The position numbers and the translations under genes are program-made. From an uncultured Spirochaetota bacterium (GTDB lineage Bacteria > Spirochaetota > Brachyspiria > Brachyspirales > Brachyspiraceae), in the NCBI GenBank assembly GCA_944390575.1, contig CALXQJ010000003.1, positions 62,001-126,000 of the forward strand: DNA of 64,000 bases. The letters are read 5' to 3'. Of this stretch, positions 25,291 through 34,413 are shown piece after piece; the first letter of the stretch is position 1, and each line of letters starts with the position of its first letter. The notes under the pieces were generated by a model. That model made no database searches. It saw nothing but the letters and a program-made list of their open reading frames with translations, and was not told the DNA's origin.

Positions 25291-26184
25291 ATGAAAGTAT
25301 CAGCAATTATTCCTTGTTATAACGAAGAATTAACAATTAAACAAGTTATAAAAGATATAAAAAAATATTCTCCAGAATGTGAAATTAATGTATTTGATAA
25401 TAATAGTACAGATAACACTTATAATATAGCAAAAGAAGAGGGTGTAAATGTATATAAAGTTATGTATCAAGGGAAAGGAGAAGTTATAAGAAGAGCTTTT
25501 GATATTATAAATGCTGATATTTATATACTAATAGATGGAGACAATGAATGTGATGCTTCTGCAATACCAAAATTAACTAATTGTTTAATAGAAGAACAAT
25601 TAGATATGGTAACTATAATTCGTAAAGATGGTGTATATAGAAAAGGACATTCTTTTGGAAATAAAATGATAACATCTTTTGCAAGAGTATTATTTGGAAA
25701 ATACTGCAATGATATATTAAGTGGATATAGAATATTTTCTAATAAATTCGTAAAATCATTTCCATCACACTCAAAAGGATTTGAAATAGAAGCAGAACTT
25801 ACTATTTTTGCTCTTCAAATGAGACTTCCAATAGGTGAAATGGAAGCAGAATATAAAAGTAGACCTGAAGGATCATTTTCTAAACTCAATACATTTAGAG
25901 ATGGATTTAGAATTATTGGATTAATAATAAATCTATTAATGAGCGAAAAACCTATTTTGTTTTGGTCTATAATATCTTCTATTTTTATATTACTTGGATT
26001 TTACTATGGAATCCCAGTAATATACTCTTTCATTAAAGAAGGATTTGTTCCTATAGCTACATCTGTACTTTCTGCAAGTTTTGTTATACTATCTGCAATA
26101 TCATTTATAACAGGACTTATAATGCATTCTACTGGAAAAGTCATAAGAGAGATAAGAAGATATAAATATATATCTATTAAGTAA
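25291..26184 (+). CDS. Glycosyltransferase family 2, DPM-like, with C-terminal membrane helices
   Basis: A 297-residue enzyme: an N-terminal GT-A domain (MKVSAIIPCYNEELTIKQVI), nucleotide-binding FDNNSTDNT, and metal-binding DGD in ILIDGDNECDAS. A conserved acceptor region (DILSGYRIFSNKFVKSFP, then GFEIEAEL) follows, and two C-terminal membrane helices (about 222-242 and 252-277). This layout matches bacterial dolichyl/undecaprenyl-phosphate sugar synthases, which load a sugar onto a lipid carrier. Such a carrier would be the natural donor for a GT-C enzyme like the preceding gene, so the two likely form one surface-glycan module. Confidence 0.82.
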   Translation: MKVSAIIPCYNEELTIKQVIKDIKKYSPECEINVFDNNSTDNTYNIAKEEGVNVYKVMYQGKGEVIRRAFDIINADIYILIDGDNECDASAIPKLTNCLIEEQLDMVTIIRKDGVYRKGHSFGNKMITSFARVLFGKYCNDILSGYRIFSNKFVKSFPSHSKGFEIEAELTIFALQMRLPIGEMEAEYKSRPEGSFSKLNTFRDGFRIIGLIINLLMSEKPILFWSIISSIFILLGFYYGIPVIYSFIKEGFVPIATSVLSASFVILSAISFITGLIMHSTGKVIREIRRYKYISIK

Positions 26185-26187
26185 AAA

Positions 26188-26216
26188 TTGATTATACTTT
26201 CATAATATGTTATAAT
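26188..26216 (+). promoter_or_regulatory. Promoter of the mannitol operon
   Basis: TTGATT (26188-26193), 17 bases, perfect TATAAT (26211-26216); transcription would start about 27 bases before the mtlA ATG. Confidence 0.6.
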
Positions 26217-26249
26217 TCAAAATTATTTTAAAAAAAGGATCAAATTAAA

Positions 26250-27647
26250 ATGAAATTAGACAAAATTCAAAAATTCGGTAGATACCTAAGTAATATGGTA
26301 CAACCAAATATAGGTGCTTTTATAGCTTGGGGGCTTATTACTGCTCTTTTTATTCCTACAGGTTGGCTTCCTAATGAAAACTTTGCTAAGTTAGTAGGAC
26401 CAATGCTTACATATCTACTACCTATACTTATAGCATACTCTGGTGGTAATATGGTATATGGGCATAGAGGTGCTGTTGTTGGTTGTATAATGGCTGCTGG
26501 AGTTATTATAGGTTCTGAAATACCTATGTTTTTAGGTGCTATGATTACAGGTCCTCTTGGAGCTTGGCTTATCAAAAAAATTGATGAAGTGATTACTCCA
26601 AAGATTCCTACTGGATTTGAAATGCTTATAAATAATTTCTCTGCTGGTATATTAGGTGTTATACTTGCATTAATATCATTAAAGGCAATAGGACCTGCAG
26701 TTGAGTTTATAAGCACATCACTTTCTAACGGAGTACAAGTATTAGTATCATTAAAATTATTACCTTTAGTTTCTATTTTAGTAGAACCTGCTAAGGTATT
26801 TTTCTTAAATAATGCTATAAATCACGGAGTATTTTCTCCTATAGGTATACAACAAGTAACAGAAGTTGGTAAATCTATATTCTTTACAATAGAGACAAAT
26901 CCAGGTCCTGGTCTTGGAGTATTACTTGCTTATACTATATTTGGTAAAGGACGTTCTAAAGCAACTGCTCCTGGTGCTGCTATTATACATTTCTTTGGTG
27001 GTATTCATGAAATTTATTTTCCTTATGTACTTATGAATCCTGTTCTAATAATAGCTTTAATATTAGGGGGTATGAGTGGAGTATTAACTACTCTTTTACT
27101 TAAAGGTGGGTTAATAGCTGTTCCTGCTCCTGGTTCTATTATTGCTATGCTTGCTGTTACTCCAAAGGGCGGATTTATTGCTACAATAGCAAGTGTATTA
27201 ATTGCTACAGTTGTTTCTTTTGTAGTATCTTCTTTCATAGTAAAAAAATCTCCTGAGGAAGATTTAGAAGCTGCTATGGAAAAAAGTAAGGCAAATAAAG
27301 ATTTATCTAATAATAATAACATATCAAATGAAGATGTTCCTTTTGAAGAAGCTATTAAAAATATTACTATTAAAAAAATAGTAGTGGCTTGTGATGCTGG
27401 TATGGGTTCTTCTGCAATGGGAGCTACTATGCTAAGAAAAATGGCTAAAGAAAAAGGAATTGAAAGTATTACTATAACTAACTGTGCTATATCAAACTTA
27501 GATGATTCTGTAGATATTATTATTACACAAAAATCATTAACAGATTTAGCAAAACAAAAAATGCCTTCTAAAATACATTTAAGTATTAATAATTTTATGG
27601 ATAAAAAATTCTATAGTGATGTATTAGATAAGGTTATAAATAAATAG
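26250..27647 (+). CDS. mtlA: PTS mannitol transporter IICB
   Basis: A 465-residue permease that imports mannitol as mannitol-1-phosphate. The IIC domain (about 1-335) has the MtlA opening (IQKFGRYLSNMVQPNIGAFI), LFIPTGW and the conserved NNAINHGVFSPIG and IHFFGGIHEIYFPYV regions. The C-terminal IIB domain (about 372-465) has the phospho-accepting Cys381 in VVACDAGMGSSAMG. The IIA domain found at the end of the E. coli protein is absent and no separate mtlF lies in the operon, so IIA must come from elsewhere. Followed by mtlD after 35 bases. Confidence 0.93.
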   Translation: MKLDKIQKFGRYLSNMVQPNIGAFIAWGLITALFIPTGWLPNENFAKLVGPMLTYLLPILIAYSGGNMVYGHRGAVVGCIMAAGVIIGSEIPMFLGAMITGPLGAWLIKKIDEVITPKIPTGFEMLINNFSAGILGVILALISLKAIGPAVEFISTSLSNGVQVLVSLKLLPLVSILVEPAKVFFLNNAINHGVFSPIGIQQVTEVGKSIFFTIETNPGPGLGVLLAYTIFGKGRSKATAPGAAIIHFFGGIHEIYFPYVLMNPVLIIALILGGMSGVLTTLLLKGGLIAVPAPGSIIAMLAVTPKGGFIATIASVLIATVVSFVVSSFIVKKSPEEDLEAAMEKSKANKDLSNNNNISNEDVPFEEAIKNITIKKIVVACDAGMGSSAMGATMLRKMAKEKGIESITITNCAISNLDDSVDIIITQKSLTDLAKQKMPSKIHLSINNFMDKKFYSDVLDKVINK

Positions 27648-27682
27648 TTTTTTATTAATAAAAGGAGCAAGTGTATATTAAT

Positions 27683-28831
27683 ATGAAAAAGATGATTCAA
27701 ATAGGTGCTGGTAATATTGGCAGAGCTTGTATTGGAAGATTATTTTCTGATATTGGGTATCAAATATATTTTTCTGACGTTAATCAGGAATTATTAAACT
27801 TATTATCAAGTAAAAAAGAATATAATGTTAGAATTGTAGGACAGAATCTTGATAATACTATTTGTATAAAAAATGTAGATAGAGTTCCTGAAGATACTGA
27901 TAAACTTTTATCATTATTTGATGAAATAGATATTATTACTACTGCTGTTGGAGTTAATATACTTCCAAAAATTGCTCCTTTTATTGCCGATGCTATTAGT
28001 AGAAGATATAAAACTAAAAATGAAAAGTTATTAAATATTATGGCTTGTGAAAATACTATAGGGGCTTCTGATAAGTTAAAGGAGGCTGTATATAGTATAT
28101 TGGATGATGATATTAAAAATTGGATGAATGGTAAAATAGCTTTTTCTAATGTGGCCGTAGATTCTATAGTTCCTACAATAAAAAATGATGATCCTCTAAC
28201 TGTTACAAGCGAGAGTTTTGCTGAGCTAATAATAGATAAAACTACATTTTTAGGTGAAATACAAGAAACTGAAGGTTTGATACTAAAAGAAAATTTAGAA
28301 GCGTATGTACAGAGAAAACTATTTACTCTAAATACTGGACATGCTATCACTGCATATCTTGGATTTGAATATAATAAGTCTACTATTTATGATGCTATTA
28401 ATGATGATAATATTAAAAATATAGTATTTGGAGCTATGCAAGAATCTGGAAATGTATTAATAAAAAGATATGGATTTACAAAAGAGGAGCATTCTAAATA
28501 TATAGATAAAATACTAAATAGATTTTTTAATCCATACTTAGAAGATTCTGTTCTTAGAGTTGGTCGTGAACCTTTAAGAAAATTATCATATAATGATAGA
28601 CTTATAAAACCTATACGTGGAGCTATTGAATATAATATTGAGTATAAAAATCTTCTTCGTGGTGTTATTTCTGCTTTTAAATTTTATAATAGTGAGGATG
28701 AGGAAAGTATTAGACTTAAAAAAATGCTTGAAGAAGAGAATTTATATGATATCATAATTAAAATAACAGGTTTAGAAAATGAATCACATTTGGTAGATGA
28801 AATATATTCTCATCTAAAAAATAAGGAGTAA
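27683..28831 (+). CDS. mtlD: Mannitol-1-phosphate 5-dehydrogenase
   Basis: About 382 residues oxidising mannitol-1-phosphate to fructose-6-phosphate with NAD. The N-terminal nucleotide-binding motif is IGAGNIGRACIGRLF (Ala where Gly is usual in GNIGRG). The catalytic-domain markers are NIMACENTIGAS, FSNVAVDSIVP and the core LFTLNTGHAITAYLG. The start is uncertain: GTG at 27671 is only 3 bases from AAAGGAG, ATG at 27683 is 15 bases away, and a further ATG lies at 27692. I choose 27683. It sits 6 bases before nagB, so its product feeds fructose-6-phosphate to the same pool. Confidence 0.92.
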   Translation: MKKMIQIGAGNIGRACIGRLFSDIGYQIYFSDVNQELLNLLSSKKEYNVRIVGQNLDNTICIKNVDRVPEDTDKLLSLFDEIDIITTAVGVNILPKIAPFIADAISRRYKTKNEKLLNIMACENTIGASDKLKEAVYSILDDDIKNWMNGKIAFSNVAVDSIVPTIKNDDPLTVTSESFAELIIDKTTFLGEIQETEGLILKENLEAYVQRKLFTLNTGHAITAYLGFEYNKSTIYDAINDDNIKNIVFGAMQESGNVLIKRYGFTKEEHSKYIDKILNRFFNPYLEDSVLRVGREPLRKLSYNDRLIKPIRGAIEYNIEYKNLLRGVISAFKFYNSEDEESIRLKKMLEEENLYDIIIKITGLENESHLVDEIYSHLKNKE

Positions 28832-28837
28832 TAAAAT

Positions 28838-29575
28838 ATGAAATTAATAATCGCAAAAGATCCTAACACTGTTGGAAAAAAAGTAGCTACTGAAATTATT
28901 AATTTATTAAAGCAAAAAGAAGATGCTATTTTAGGCTTGGCTACTGGTGGTACTGCTGAATTAGTTTATCCACATATTATTAAGTCTCATAAAAAGGGTG
29001 ATATATCTTTTAAGAAAGTGAAAACTGTAAACTTAGATGAGTATAAAGGGCTTGAAGGAAGTCATTTTCAAAGTTATAGATATTTTATGGATAATAACTT
29101 ATTTAATCATGTTGATATACCTAAGAAAAATACATTCGTTCCTAATGGTATAGGTGATACTGAAGCTAATTTAAAAGAGTTTAATGACAAGTTAAAAAAA
29201 TTACCAAGAGACTTACAACTATTAGGTGTTGGTCCTAATGGTCATATTGCTTTTAATGAGCCTGATGAAGTATTACATTCTGATGCTTTATGTGTTAAAT
29301 TAGATGAGAAAACTATTAAGGCTAATTCAAGATATTTTGACTCTGAAAAAGATGTTCCTAGAGAGGCTTTCAGTATGGGTATGGGTGGAATATTAAAGGC
29401 TAAAAAAATAGTTATTGCTGCTACTGGATTATCTAAAGCTGATGCTATGGAACAACTTCTTACTAATGATAATATAACTACTAAATGTCCTGTTACATTC
29501 TTAAAGTTACATCCTGATGTTGTTGTTGTTATAGATGAAGAGATAGCTCAAAAAATTGGAGTATCTAAAAAATAA
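28838..29575 (+). CDS. nagB: Glucosamine-6-phosphate deaminase
   Basis: A 245-residue enzyme converting glucosamine-6-phosphate to fructose-6-phosphate and ammonia. Seen are the sugar-phosphate loop LGLATGGTAELVY, VNLDEYKGL with the catalytic Asp, and LLGVGPNGHIAFNEPDE with the active-site His and Glu. Asn replaces the Asp found before GHI in the E. coli enzyme, as also occurs in Bacillus-type NagB. Length fits the shorter, non-allosteric Gram-positive-like form. It closes the mannitol operon and ends at a strong terminator; nagA is not adjacent. Confidence 0.92.
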   Translation: MKLIIAKDPNTVGKKVATEIINLLKQKEDAILGLATGGTAELVYPHIIKSHKKGDISFKKVKTVNLDEYKGLEGSHFQSYRYFMDNNLFNHVDIPKKNTFVPNGIGDTEANLKEFNDKLKKLPRDLQLLGVGPNGHIAFNEPDEVLHSDALCVKLDEKTIKANSRYFDSEKDVPREAFSMGMGGILKAKKIVIAATGLSKADAMEQLLTNDNITTKCPVTFLKLHPDVVVVIDEEIAQKIGVSKK

Positions 29576-29597
29576 TTATAAATATAAAAAAATTATT

Positions 29598-29636
29598 AAA
29601 GAGATTATTTGTTATAAAATAATCTCTTTTTTTATT
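29598..29636. terminator. Bidirectional terminator after nagB
   Basis: A perfect 13-bp stem (29598-29610 with 29617-29629), 6-base loop, core AGAGATTATT, followed by TTTTTT on the plus strand and preceded by A-rich sequence that serves the minus strand PAP2 gene. Confidence 0.85.
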
Positions 29637-30210
29637 ATAAAATATTTAAATCTTCTAATTGTTCTTTCATTTTCATTTTATCAATAAAAGTATATGATAG
29701 TAGAGAAGAAAATATACCTATAAGAATACCTGCTATAACATCAGTAGCATAATGTACAAATAAGTATACCCTTGAAAAAGCAATTATTAAAGCTATTAGT
29801 AAAAATACAAAACTATACTTTTTATTAAAATACAAAAACAATGTAAAACAAATAGCAAAAATTGCAGAAGAATGTCCAGATGGAAATGAAAATGAATTAG
29901 CACTCACACTACCAACTTCTTGCCAAAAAGATATAAACATATCATTTGTAAATGGTCTTGGTCTTTTTACTATATTTTTTAATATTAAAGTTGTGATTAT
30001 TGTTGATGTTATTAAAGAATCAAGAGAGTTTAATCCACATAATCTTGTTTTTTTATTTATTATTAAAATAATAGACAAAATAGATAATGGTAGAAATGTT
30101 GCTATATCTGTTATACTAATAAAAAATGAATCTAAAAAACTATATTTTAAATGTAGAAAATGAGCAAATAAAAATAATTTATTATCTATATAGTTAAAGA
30201 AATCTATCAT
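29635..30210 (-). CDS. PAP2-family membrane phosphatase
   Basis: A 191-residue polytopic membrane protein with the full phosphatidic acid phosphatase signature: KNIVKRPRP (motif 1), FPSGHSS (motif 2) and SRVYLFVHYATDV (motif 3, with the catalytic His and the Asp). About five hydrophobic helices surround it. Likely substrates are lipid phosphates such as undecaprenyl pyrophosphate or phosphatidate; the exact one cannot be told. Its start overlaps the stop of the preceding gene by 4 bases (ATGA), so the pair is translationally coupled. Confidence 0.87.
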   Translation of the reverse strand: MIDFFNYIDNKLFLFAHFLHLKYSFLDSFFISITDIATFLPLSILSIILIINKKTRLCGLNSLDSLITSTIITTLILKNIVKRPRPFTNDMFISFWQEVGSVSANSFSFPSGHSSAIFAICFTLFLYFNKKYSFVFLLIALIIAFSRVYLFVHYATDVIAGILIGIFSSLLSYTFIDKMKMKEQLEDLNIL

Positions 30211-30665
30211 TTATTTTTATCTTTCTCATCTAAGTTTGTAGCAGGTTCATAAAAGTAAAGGGCTAATAATGTTTGAATTGGAAGCATTATAATACCTTCT
30301 ATAAACATACTTAATCTTCTTATATAAGTTATAATATTTTTTTTAAGTATAAATACATTCAATATATAAAATATCTTACTAACAGATAATAAAATAAATA
30401 AAAATATTATTAAAAAATAAAACAAAGTATTAGGTGCTGGTAAGAGATTAATATATTTAGGAGTTTCATTATTATTTGAGTTTACTATAAATAAATATAA
30501 TCCAAATAAATATATAAAAGTAAATATAGAATCTAAAATAATAGTAATAACAACAGCAGTCTTTTTTGATATTTCAGGATAAAGCTCTACACCACAAGAC
30601 TTACAAACTTGAGAATATTTATTATTCACAGTTTTACAGTTTTTACATTTTATAGTTCTTGCCAT
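30207..30665 (-). CDS. Zinc-ribbon membrane protein
   Basis: A 152-residue protein with an N-terminal four-cysteine zinc ribbon (CKNCKTVNNKYSQVCKSCG, residues about 7-25) followed by three to four hydrophobic helices (about 34-60, 77-103 and 112-142) and a short charged tail. No named family is recognised. It is coupled to the PAP2 phosphatase by a 4-base overlap, which suggests a shared job at the membrane. Confidence 0.7.
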   Translation of the reverse strand: MARTIKCKNCKTVNNKYSQVCKSCGVELYPEISKKTAVVITIILDSIFTFIYLFGLYLFIVNSNNNETPKYINLLPAPNTLFYFLIIFLFILLSVSKIFYILNVFILKKNIITYIRRLSMFIEGIIMLPIQTLLALYFYEPATNLDEKDKNK

Positions 30666-30741
30666 TATTTGAAATCCTTATAAAAATACTTATATTAAAG
30701 ATAATATTGTAGATAAGAAAAATTGTCAACAATAAATATAA

Positions 30742-31107
30742 TCACTCATCATCACAAGAGTATAAAGTAGAAACACAAGCCCCACAAACATCAAATCCAA
30801 GTAAAGCCATTTTCTTTCTAGCTATAATATCATCTTCAAAGTAGTAAATATCATCATTAGCATAATACTCGACATAATCATCATCATAAAATAACAATTC
30901 AGAAGTATTTATATCATCAACATACTTATAATTTATAGGACATTCAGATGAAGTAAAATCAAAAATAATATCAGCATAATACTGCTTAATATCTCTACCC
31001 TTCTTATTACTCTTTTTATAATACTCCCTCTTTATATCTCCTCTAAATAAATGCCAACTCTTATATTTTCCTCTAATACATTTTGGATTAACTAATACAT
31101 ATCCCAT
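30742..31107 (-). CDS. Hypothetical acidic protein with C-terminal cysteines
   Basis: A 121-residue soluble protein that I do not recognise. The N-terminus is basic (NPKCIRGKYKSWHLFRGDIKREYYKKS), the middle very acidic and tyrosine-rich (FYDDDYVEYYANDDIYYFEDD), and the end holds a cysteine cluster (FDVCGACVSTLYSCDDE), with CxxC suggesting a metal site. It has AGGAT 10 bases before the ATG. It stands alone between the zinc-ribbon gene and the terminator of the efflux operon. Confidence 0.6.
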   Translation of the reverse strand: MGYVLVNPKCIRGKYKSWHLFRGDIKREYYKKSNKKGRDIKQYYADIIFDFTSSECPINYKYVDDINTSELLFYDDDYVEYYANDDIYYFEDDIIARKKMALLGFDVCGACVSTLYSCDDE

Positions 31108-31130
31108 TATATAATATCCTAAAAAACTAA

Positions 31131-31159
31131 TAAGCCTATAATGAGTTATTATAGGCTTA
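31131..31159 (-). terminator. Terminator of the RND efflux operon
   Basis: A perfect 12-bp stem (31131-31142 with 31148-31159), loop of 5, core AAGCCTATAAT, lying 15 bases past the stop of the RND gene on the minus strand and followed there by a T-run. Confidence 0.75.
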
Positions 31160-31173
31160 AAAAGTTATATTAT

Positions 31174-34100
31174 TTATATAGTAGTTGTAATTGTAGAAGC
31201 ATCTTCTGCATTCATTTTAGAAGGTGGAAGTTTAATTAAGTTCAAATCAAACATAATTAAAAATAAACAAGGTAGGAATATCAAAGTTAAAAGCGAAGCA
31301 AATAATAATCCATAAGCTAAAGCCATAACTATAGGAATAATAATATCTGCACGACCACCTATACCATAAACAGTAGGAAGAAGCCCTATAACTGTAGTTA
31401 CTGTAGTTAAAAATACAGGACGAAGACGCTGACAACAACCATCTAATATAGCCTTCTTAACTCCCTTCTTACCTCCAGTAACACCCTCATCAATAATCTT
31501 ATTAATAAGATCAACCAATATAATACCATTATTAACAACAACCCCAGCAAGACCAATAATACCAATTACTCCCATAAATGATAAAGGCATCTTATGAGCA
31601 GCAAACCCTAAAAATACTCCTATAAGTCCAAATGGAATTATAATCATAATCATAAAAGGCTGTATAAATCTATTAAACTGAAGAAGTAGAATAATATAAA
31701 CAAATATAAAAGCCATTACAAAACTAAATAATAATTGTTTAAGTGCCTTAGCAGTCTCTTTTGCCTCCCCACCAAACTCTAATTTTAATCCTCTATAATC
31801 CTTATTGAAGTTTTTAAATCTCTCTAAAACAGCAGCCTGAACTTCCTTAGAAGTGTTTTTTCCATACTCTATATCAGCAGTCAAATTAATAGTACGCTGA
31901 CCATTATAATGTTTCAGAGTAGATAAACCATCATTAGTTTGAATAGTAGCTAAGTTAGATAAATATATTAATCTACCTTCATTATTTGGGATTAAAATAC
32001 TATTTATATATTTAGAATCATAAGTATATTTTTTATCAAATAAAACTCTAAACTCTAATTTATTATCAAGTTCCTGTATATAAGTAGCAATAGTACCAGT
32101 ATAGGCAGTTCTAACTTCACTAGCAACAGTAGCAACATCCACACCAAGCTCAGCTATCTTATTATAATCAAAAACTATTCTAAGTTCTTCTTTTCCAAGT
32201 TTGTCATCATCATCATAGTTTATTATACCAGGTAAGCTTAATAAAAACTCCTTAACCTCTTCTTTAGCCTTCTTTGCAAGTTCTGTATTATTTCCAGTAA
32301 TTTTTATATCAACAGGTTTACCAGGGTCTACACTACCCTTAGTATTAATAGTAAGTGTAGGTATCTCTTTTCTAATACCACTTTCGCTAACAGCAGAGTT
32401 AATTAAATCAACTATTTCATCAGCAGTTCTATCTCTTTCAGCAGCAGGTACTAAATAAACCATAATACCACCCAAACTACCCTTCTCCTCAGATACAAAA
32501 TCCTGATCTACTTGCTTACCTACAAGAGTATATAAAGCAATAAGCTCCTCAGGTTTTACTATATCTGAAACTAAATCCTCTAATCTTGCAAGTTTAGAAG
32601 TAGTAACATCTTTAGTAGTACCATTAGGCATTTCTAAGTTTATAACTATAGTATCAGCACTTGTATCATAAATTAATACAAAATTCTTTAAGCTATTTTG
32701 AGCTAAGAAAAATGATCCTATAAATAATATTATAAAAGAAGCTATAACTATATATCTAACATTCAATAACTTCTCTAATACTATACCAAATGGAACTTTC
32801 ATCTTATCAAAAAGAGCATCCTTATCAAAGTCTAATGGATTTTTAAACTTAAACTTTCTTCTCTTCTTATTAGGATTTAAATAATTATATCTTTCATCTC
32901 TATCTTGTAACTGATTAGGAAGAATTAAAGTAGCTTGTAGCATACTAACTACTAAAGTAAAAATAACTATCTTAGGAAAAAGATTTAATATTTTACCCAT
33001 TATACCACCAATAGTAAGCATAGGGAAAAATGCTGCTGTAGTAGTAAGTGTTGAAACTAACATAGGCATAACAACATCAGATACAGCAAGTCTAATAGCT
33101 TCAAGACCTTTATACCCTGCTTGCTTAAAATTGAATATATTTTCAGATACTACAATAGAGTTGTCTACAATCATTCCAAGAACAGTAATAATAGCAGCAA
33201 GTGACATAGTATTAAAAGTAATACCCTCAACTTGCATATATATCAAACAAGCAAACATTGTAATAATCATACCTAAGCTTGTATATAATGCACTTTTGAA
33301 ATCTAAAAATATTATTAATGCTATAAAAATAATGATAAATCCTTGAATTAAGTTTGATGTAACTATACTTAACAAAGATTTTATAGTTCTTGAATTGTCT
33401 CCCATAACTGTAACTTCTATATTATCAGGAATTAAATCTTTATTTTCATCTAAAAATTTATTAACCTCTTCTATAGTTTTTATAATATCAGCATTCTCCT
33501 GTTTTACTACATCCAAAGAATATCCAGAAGCCTTATTTACTCTCATATTAACAGTCTTCTCTTCAAAACCCAAATTAACATAAGCTAAATCTTTTACTAA
33601 AACCTTTTGTCCATTAAATGTAGAACGTATAACAACATCTTCAGCCTCATTTGGATTAGAAAACTCCCCATAAGTGATAACATTATATTCGCGTCCGAGA
33701 TTCTCTAAATCTCCTCCAGTAGTACGCTTATTTCTAATAGAAACAGAGTTAACAACATCCGAAAGAGAAATATAATTTTCTTGAAGCTTTATAGGATCTA
33801 CATATATTTGAACCTCAGGATCTGTTCTTCCTTCTATTCTAACTTCAGAAACACCATCTAATCTTATAATCTCCTTCTCAAGCATCTTACTAACATCAAA
33901 TAATTCTCTCTCATCACTTTCTTGGCCTTCTTTAAAGTGTACACCTAATGTATATATAGACATTAAGTTAGGATTCAAGTCTATAGTCTTAATCTCTTCA
34001 ACATCAGCAGATAAATCTGTAATATTTTGCATCTCTCTAAATATCTCATCTTTTATAGGCTGTCTATTAGGTATAGACTCATCTAACTTTACAGAGATAA

Positions 34101-34371
34101 TAGCAGCATTTTCAATAATAGTAGTTTCATAATCATCAATACCAGATATAGTTTGCAATTTCTCTTCTATAGGAATAACAGCATTTTGTTCTACATCCAG
34201 AGGTGTCGCACCAGGATATACAACTCTAATAAGCATTTTATCCAAATCTGTAGAAGGAAAAGACTCTTTTCTTAAATTATTATAACAAAAAGCTCCAATA
34301 AATAATACGCCTGCAACTAATATATTAACAAGCATAGTTTTCTTGGCAAAAAAAACTATAATTCTTTCCAT
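31174..34371 (-). CDS. RND-family efflux pump inner membrane protein (AcrB/HAE type)
   Basis: A 1065-residue proton-driven pump of normal family length with twelve membrane helices in two halves: a first helix at about 10-30, then a large periplasmic loop, with helices resuming near 340. The proton relay in helix 4 reads GMIVDNSIVVSENI, so one Asp of the AcrB Asp-Asp pair is Asn, as in many HAE relatives. In helix 10 VVVNNGIILVDLIN replaces the AcrB Lys. A TolC-type gene precedes it by 42 bases and a TetR gene heads the operon, but no membrane fusion protein gene is present. Substrates are unknown; drugs, bile acids or lipids are typical for the family. Confidence 0.9.
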   Translation of the reverse strand: MERIIVFFAKKTMLVNILVAGVLFIGAFCYNNLRKESFPSTDLDKMLIRVVYPGATPLDVEQNAVIPIEEKLQTISGIDDYETTIIENAAIISVKLDESIPNRQPIKDEIFREMQNITDLSADVEEIKTIDLNPNLMSIYTLGVHFKEGQESDERELFDVSKMLEKEIIRLDGVSEVRIEGRTDPEVQIYVDPIKLQENYISLSDVVNSVSIRNKRTTGGDLENLGREYNVITYGEFSNPNEAEDVVIRSTFNGQKVLVKDLAYVNLGFEEKTVNMRVNKASGYSLDVVKQENADIIKTIEEVNKFLDENKDLIPDNIEVTVMGDNSRTIKSLLSIVTSNLIQGFIIIFIALIIFLDFKSALYTSLGMIITMFACLIYMQVEGITFNTMSLAAIITVLGMIVDNSIVVSENIFNFKQAGYKGLEAIRLAVSDVVMPMLVSTLTTTAAFFPMLTIGGIMGKILNLFPKIVIFTLVVSMLQATLILPNQLQDRDERYNYLNPNKKRRKFKFKNPLDFDKDALFDKMKVPFGIVLEKLLNVRYIVIASFIILFIGSFFLAQNSLKNFVLIYDTSADTIVINLEMPNGTTKDVTTSKLARLEDLVSDIVKPEELIALYTLVGKQVDQDFVSEEKGSLGGIMVYLVPAAERDRTADEIVDLINSAVSESGIRKEIPTLTINTKGSVDPGKPVDIKITGNNTELAKKAKEEVKEFLLSLPGIINYDDDDKLGKEELRIVFDYNKIAELGVDVATVASEVRTAYTGTIATYIQELDNKLEFRVLFDKKYTYDSKYINSILIPNNEGRLIYLSNLATIQTNDGLSTLKHYNGQRTINLTADIEYGKNTSKEVQAAVLERFKNFNKDYRGLKLEFGGEAKETAKALKQLLFSFVMAFIFVYIILLLQFNRFIQPFMIMIIIPFGLIGVFLGFAAHKMPLSFMGVIGIIGLAGVVVNNGIILVDLINKIIDEGVTGGKKGVKKAILDGCCQRLRPVFLTTVTTVIGLLPTVYGIGGRADIIIPIVMALAYGLLFASLLTLIFLPCLFLIMFDLNLIKLPPSKMNAEDASTITTTI

Positions 34372-34413
34372 ATAATACTGAATCTCCTTTTTTTATAAAA
34401 CTATTATATACTT

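Noticed and set aside
28838-29575. Inactive NagB because Asn stands where E. coli has Asp in the GxDGHIAFNEP site
   Set aside because: Bacillus-type NagB enzymes also have Asn there and are active; His and Glu are kept.
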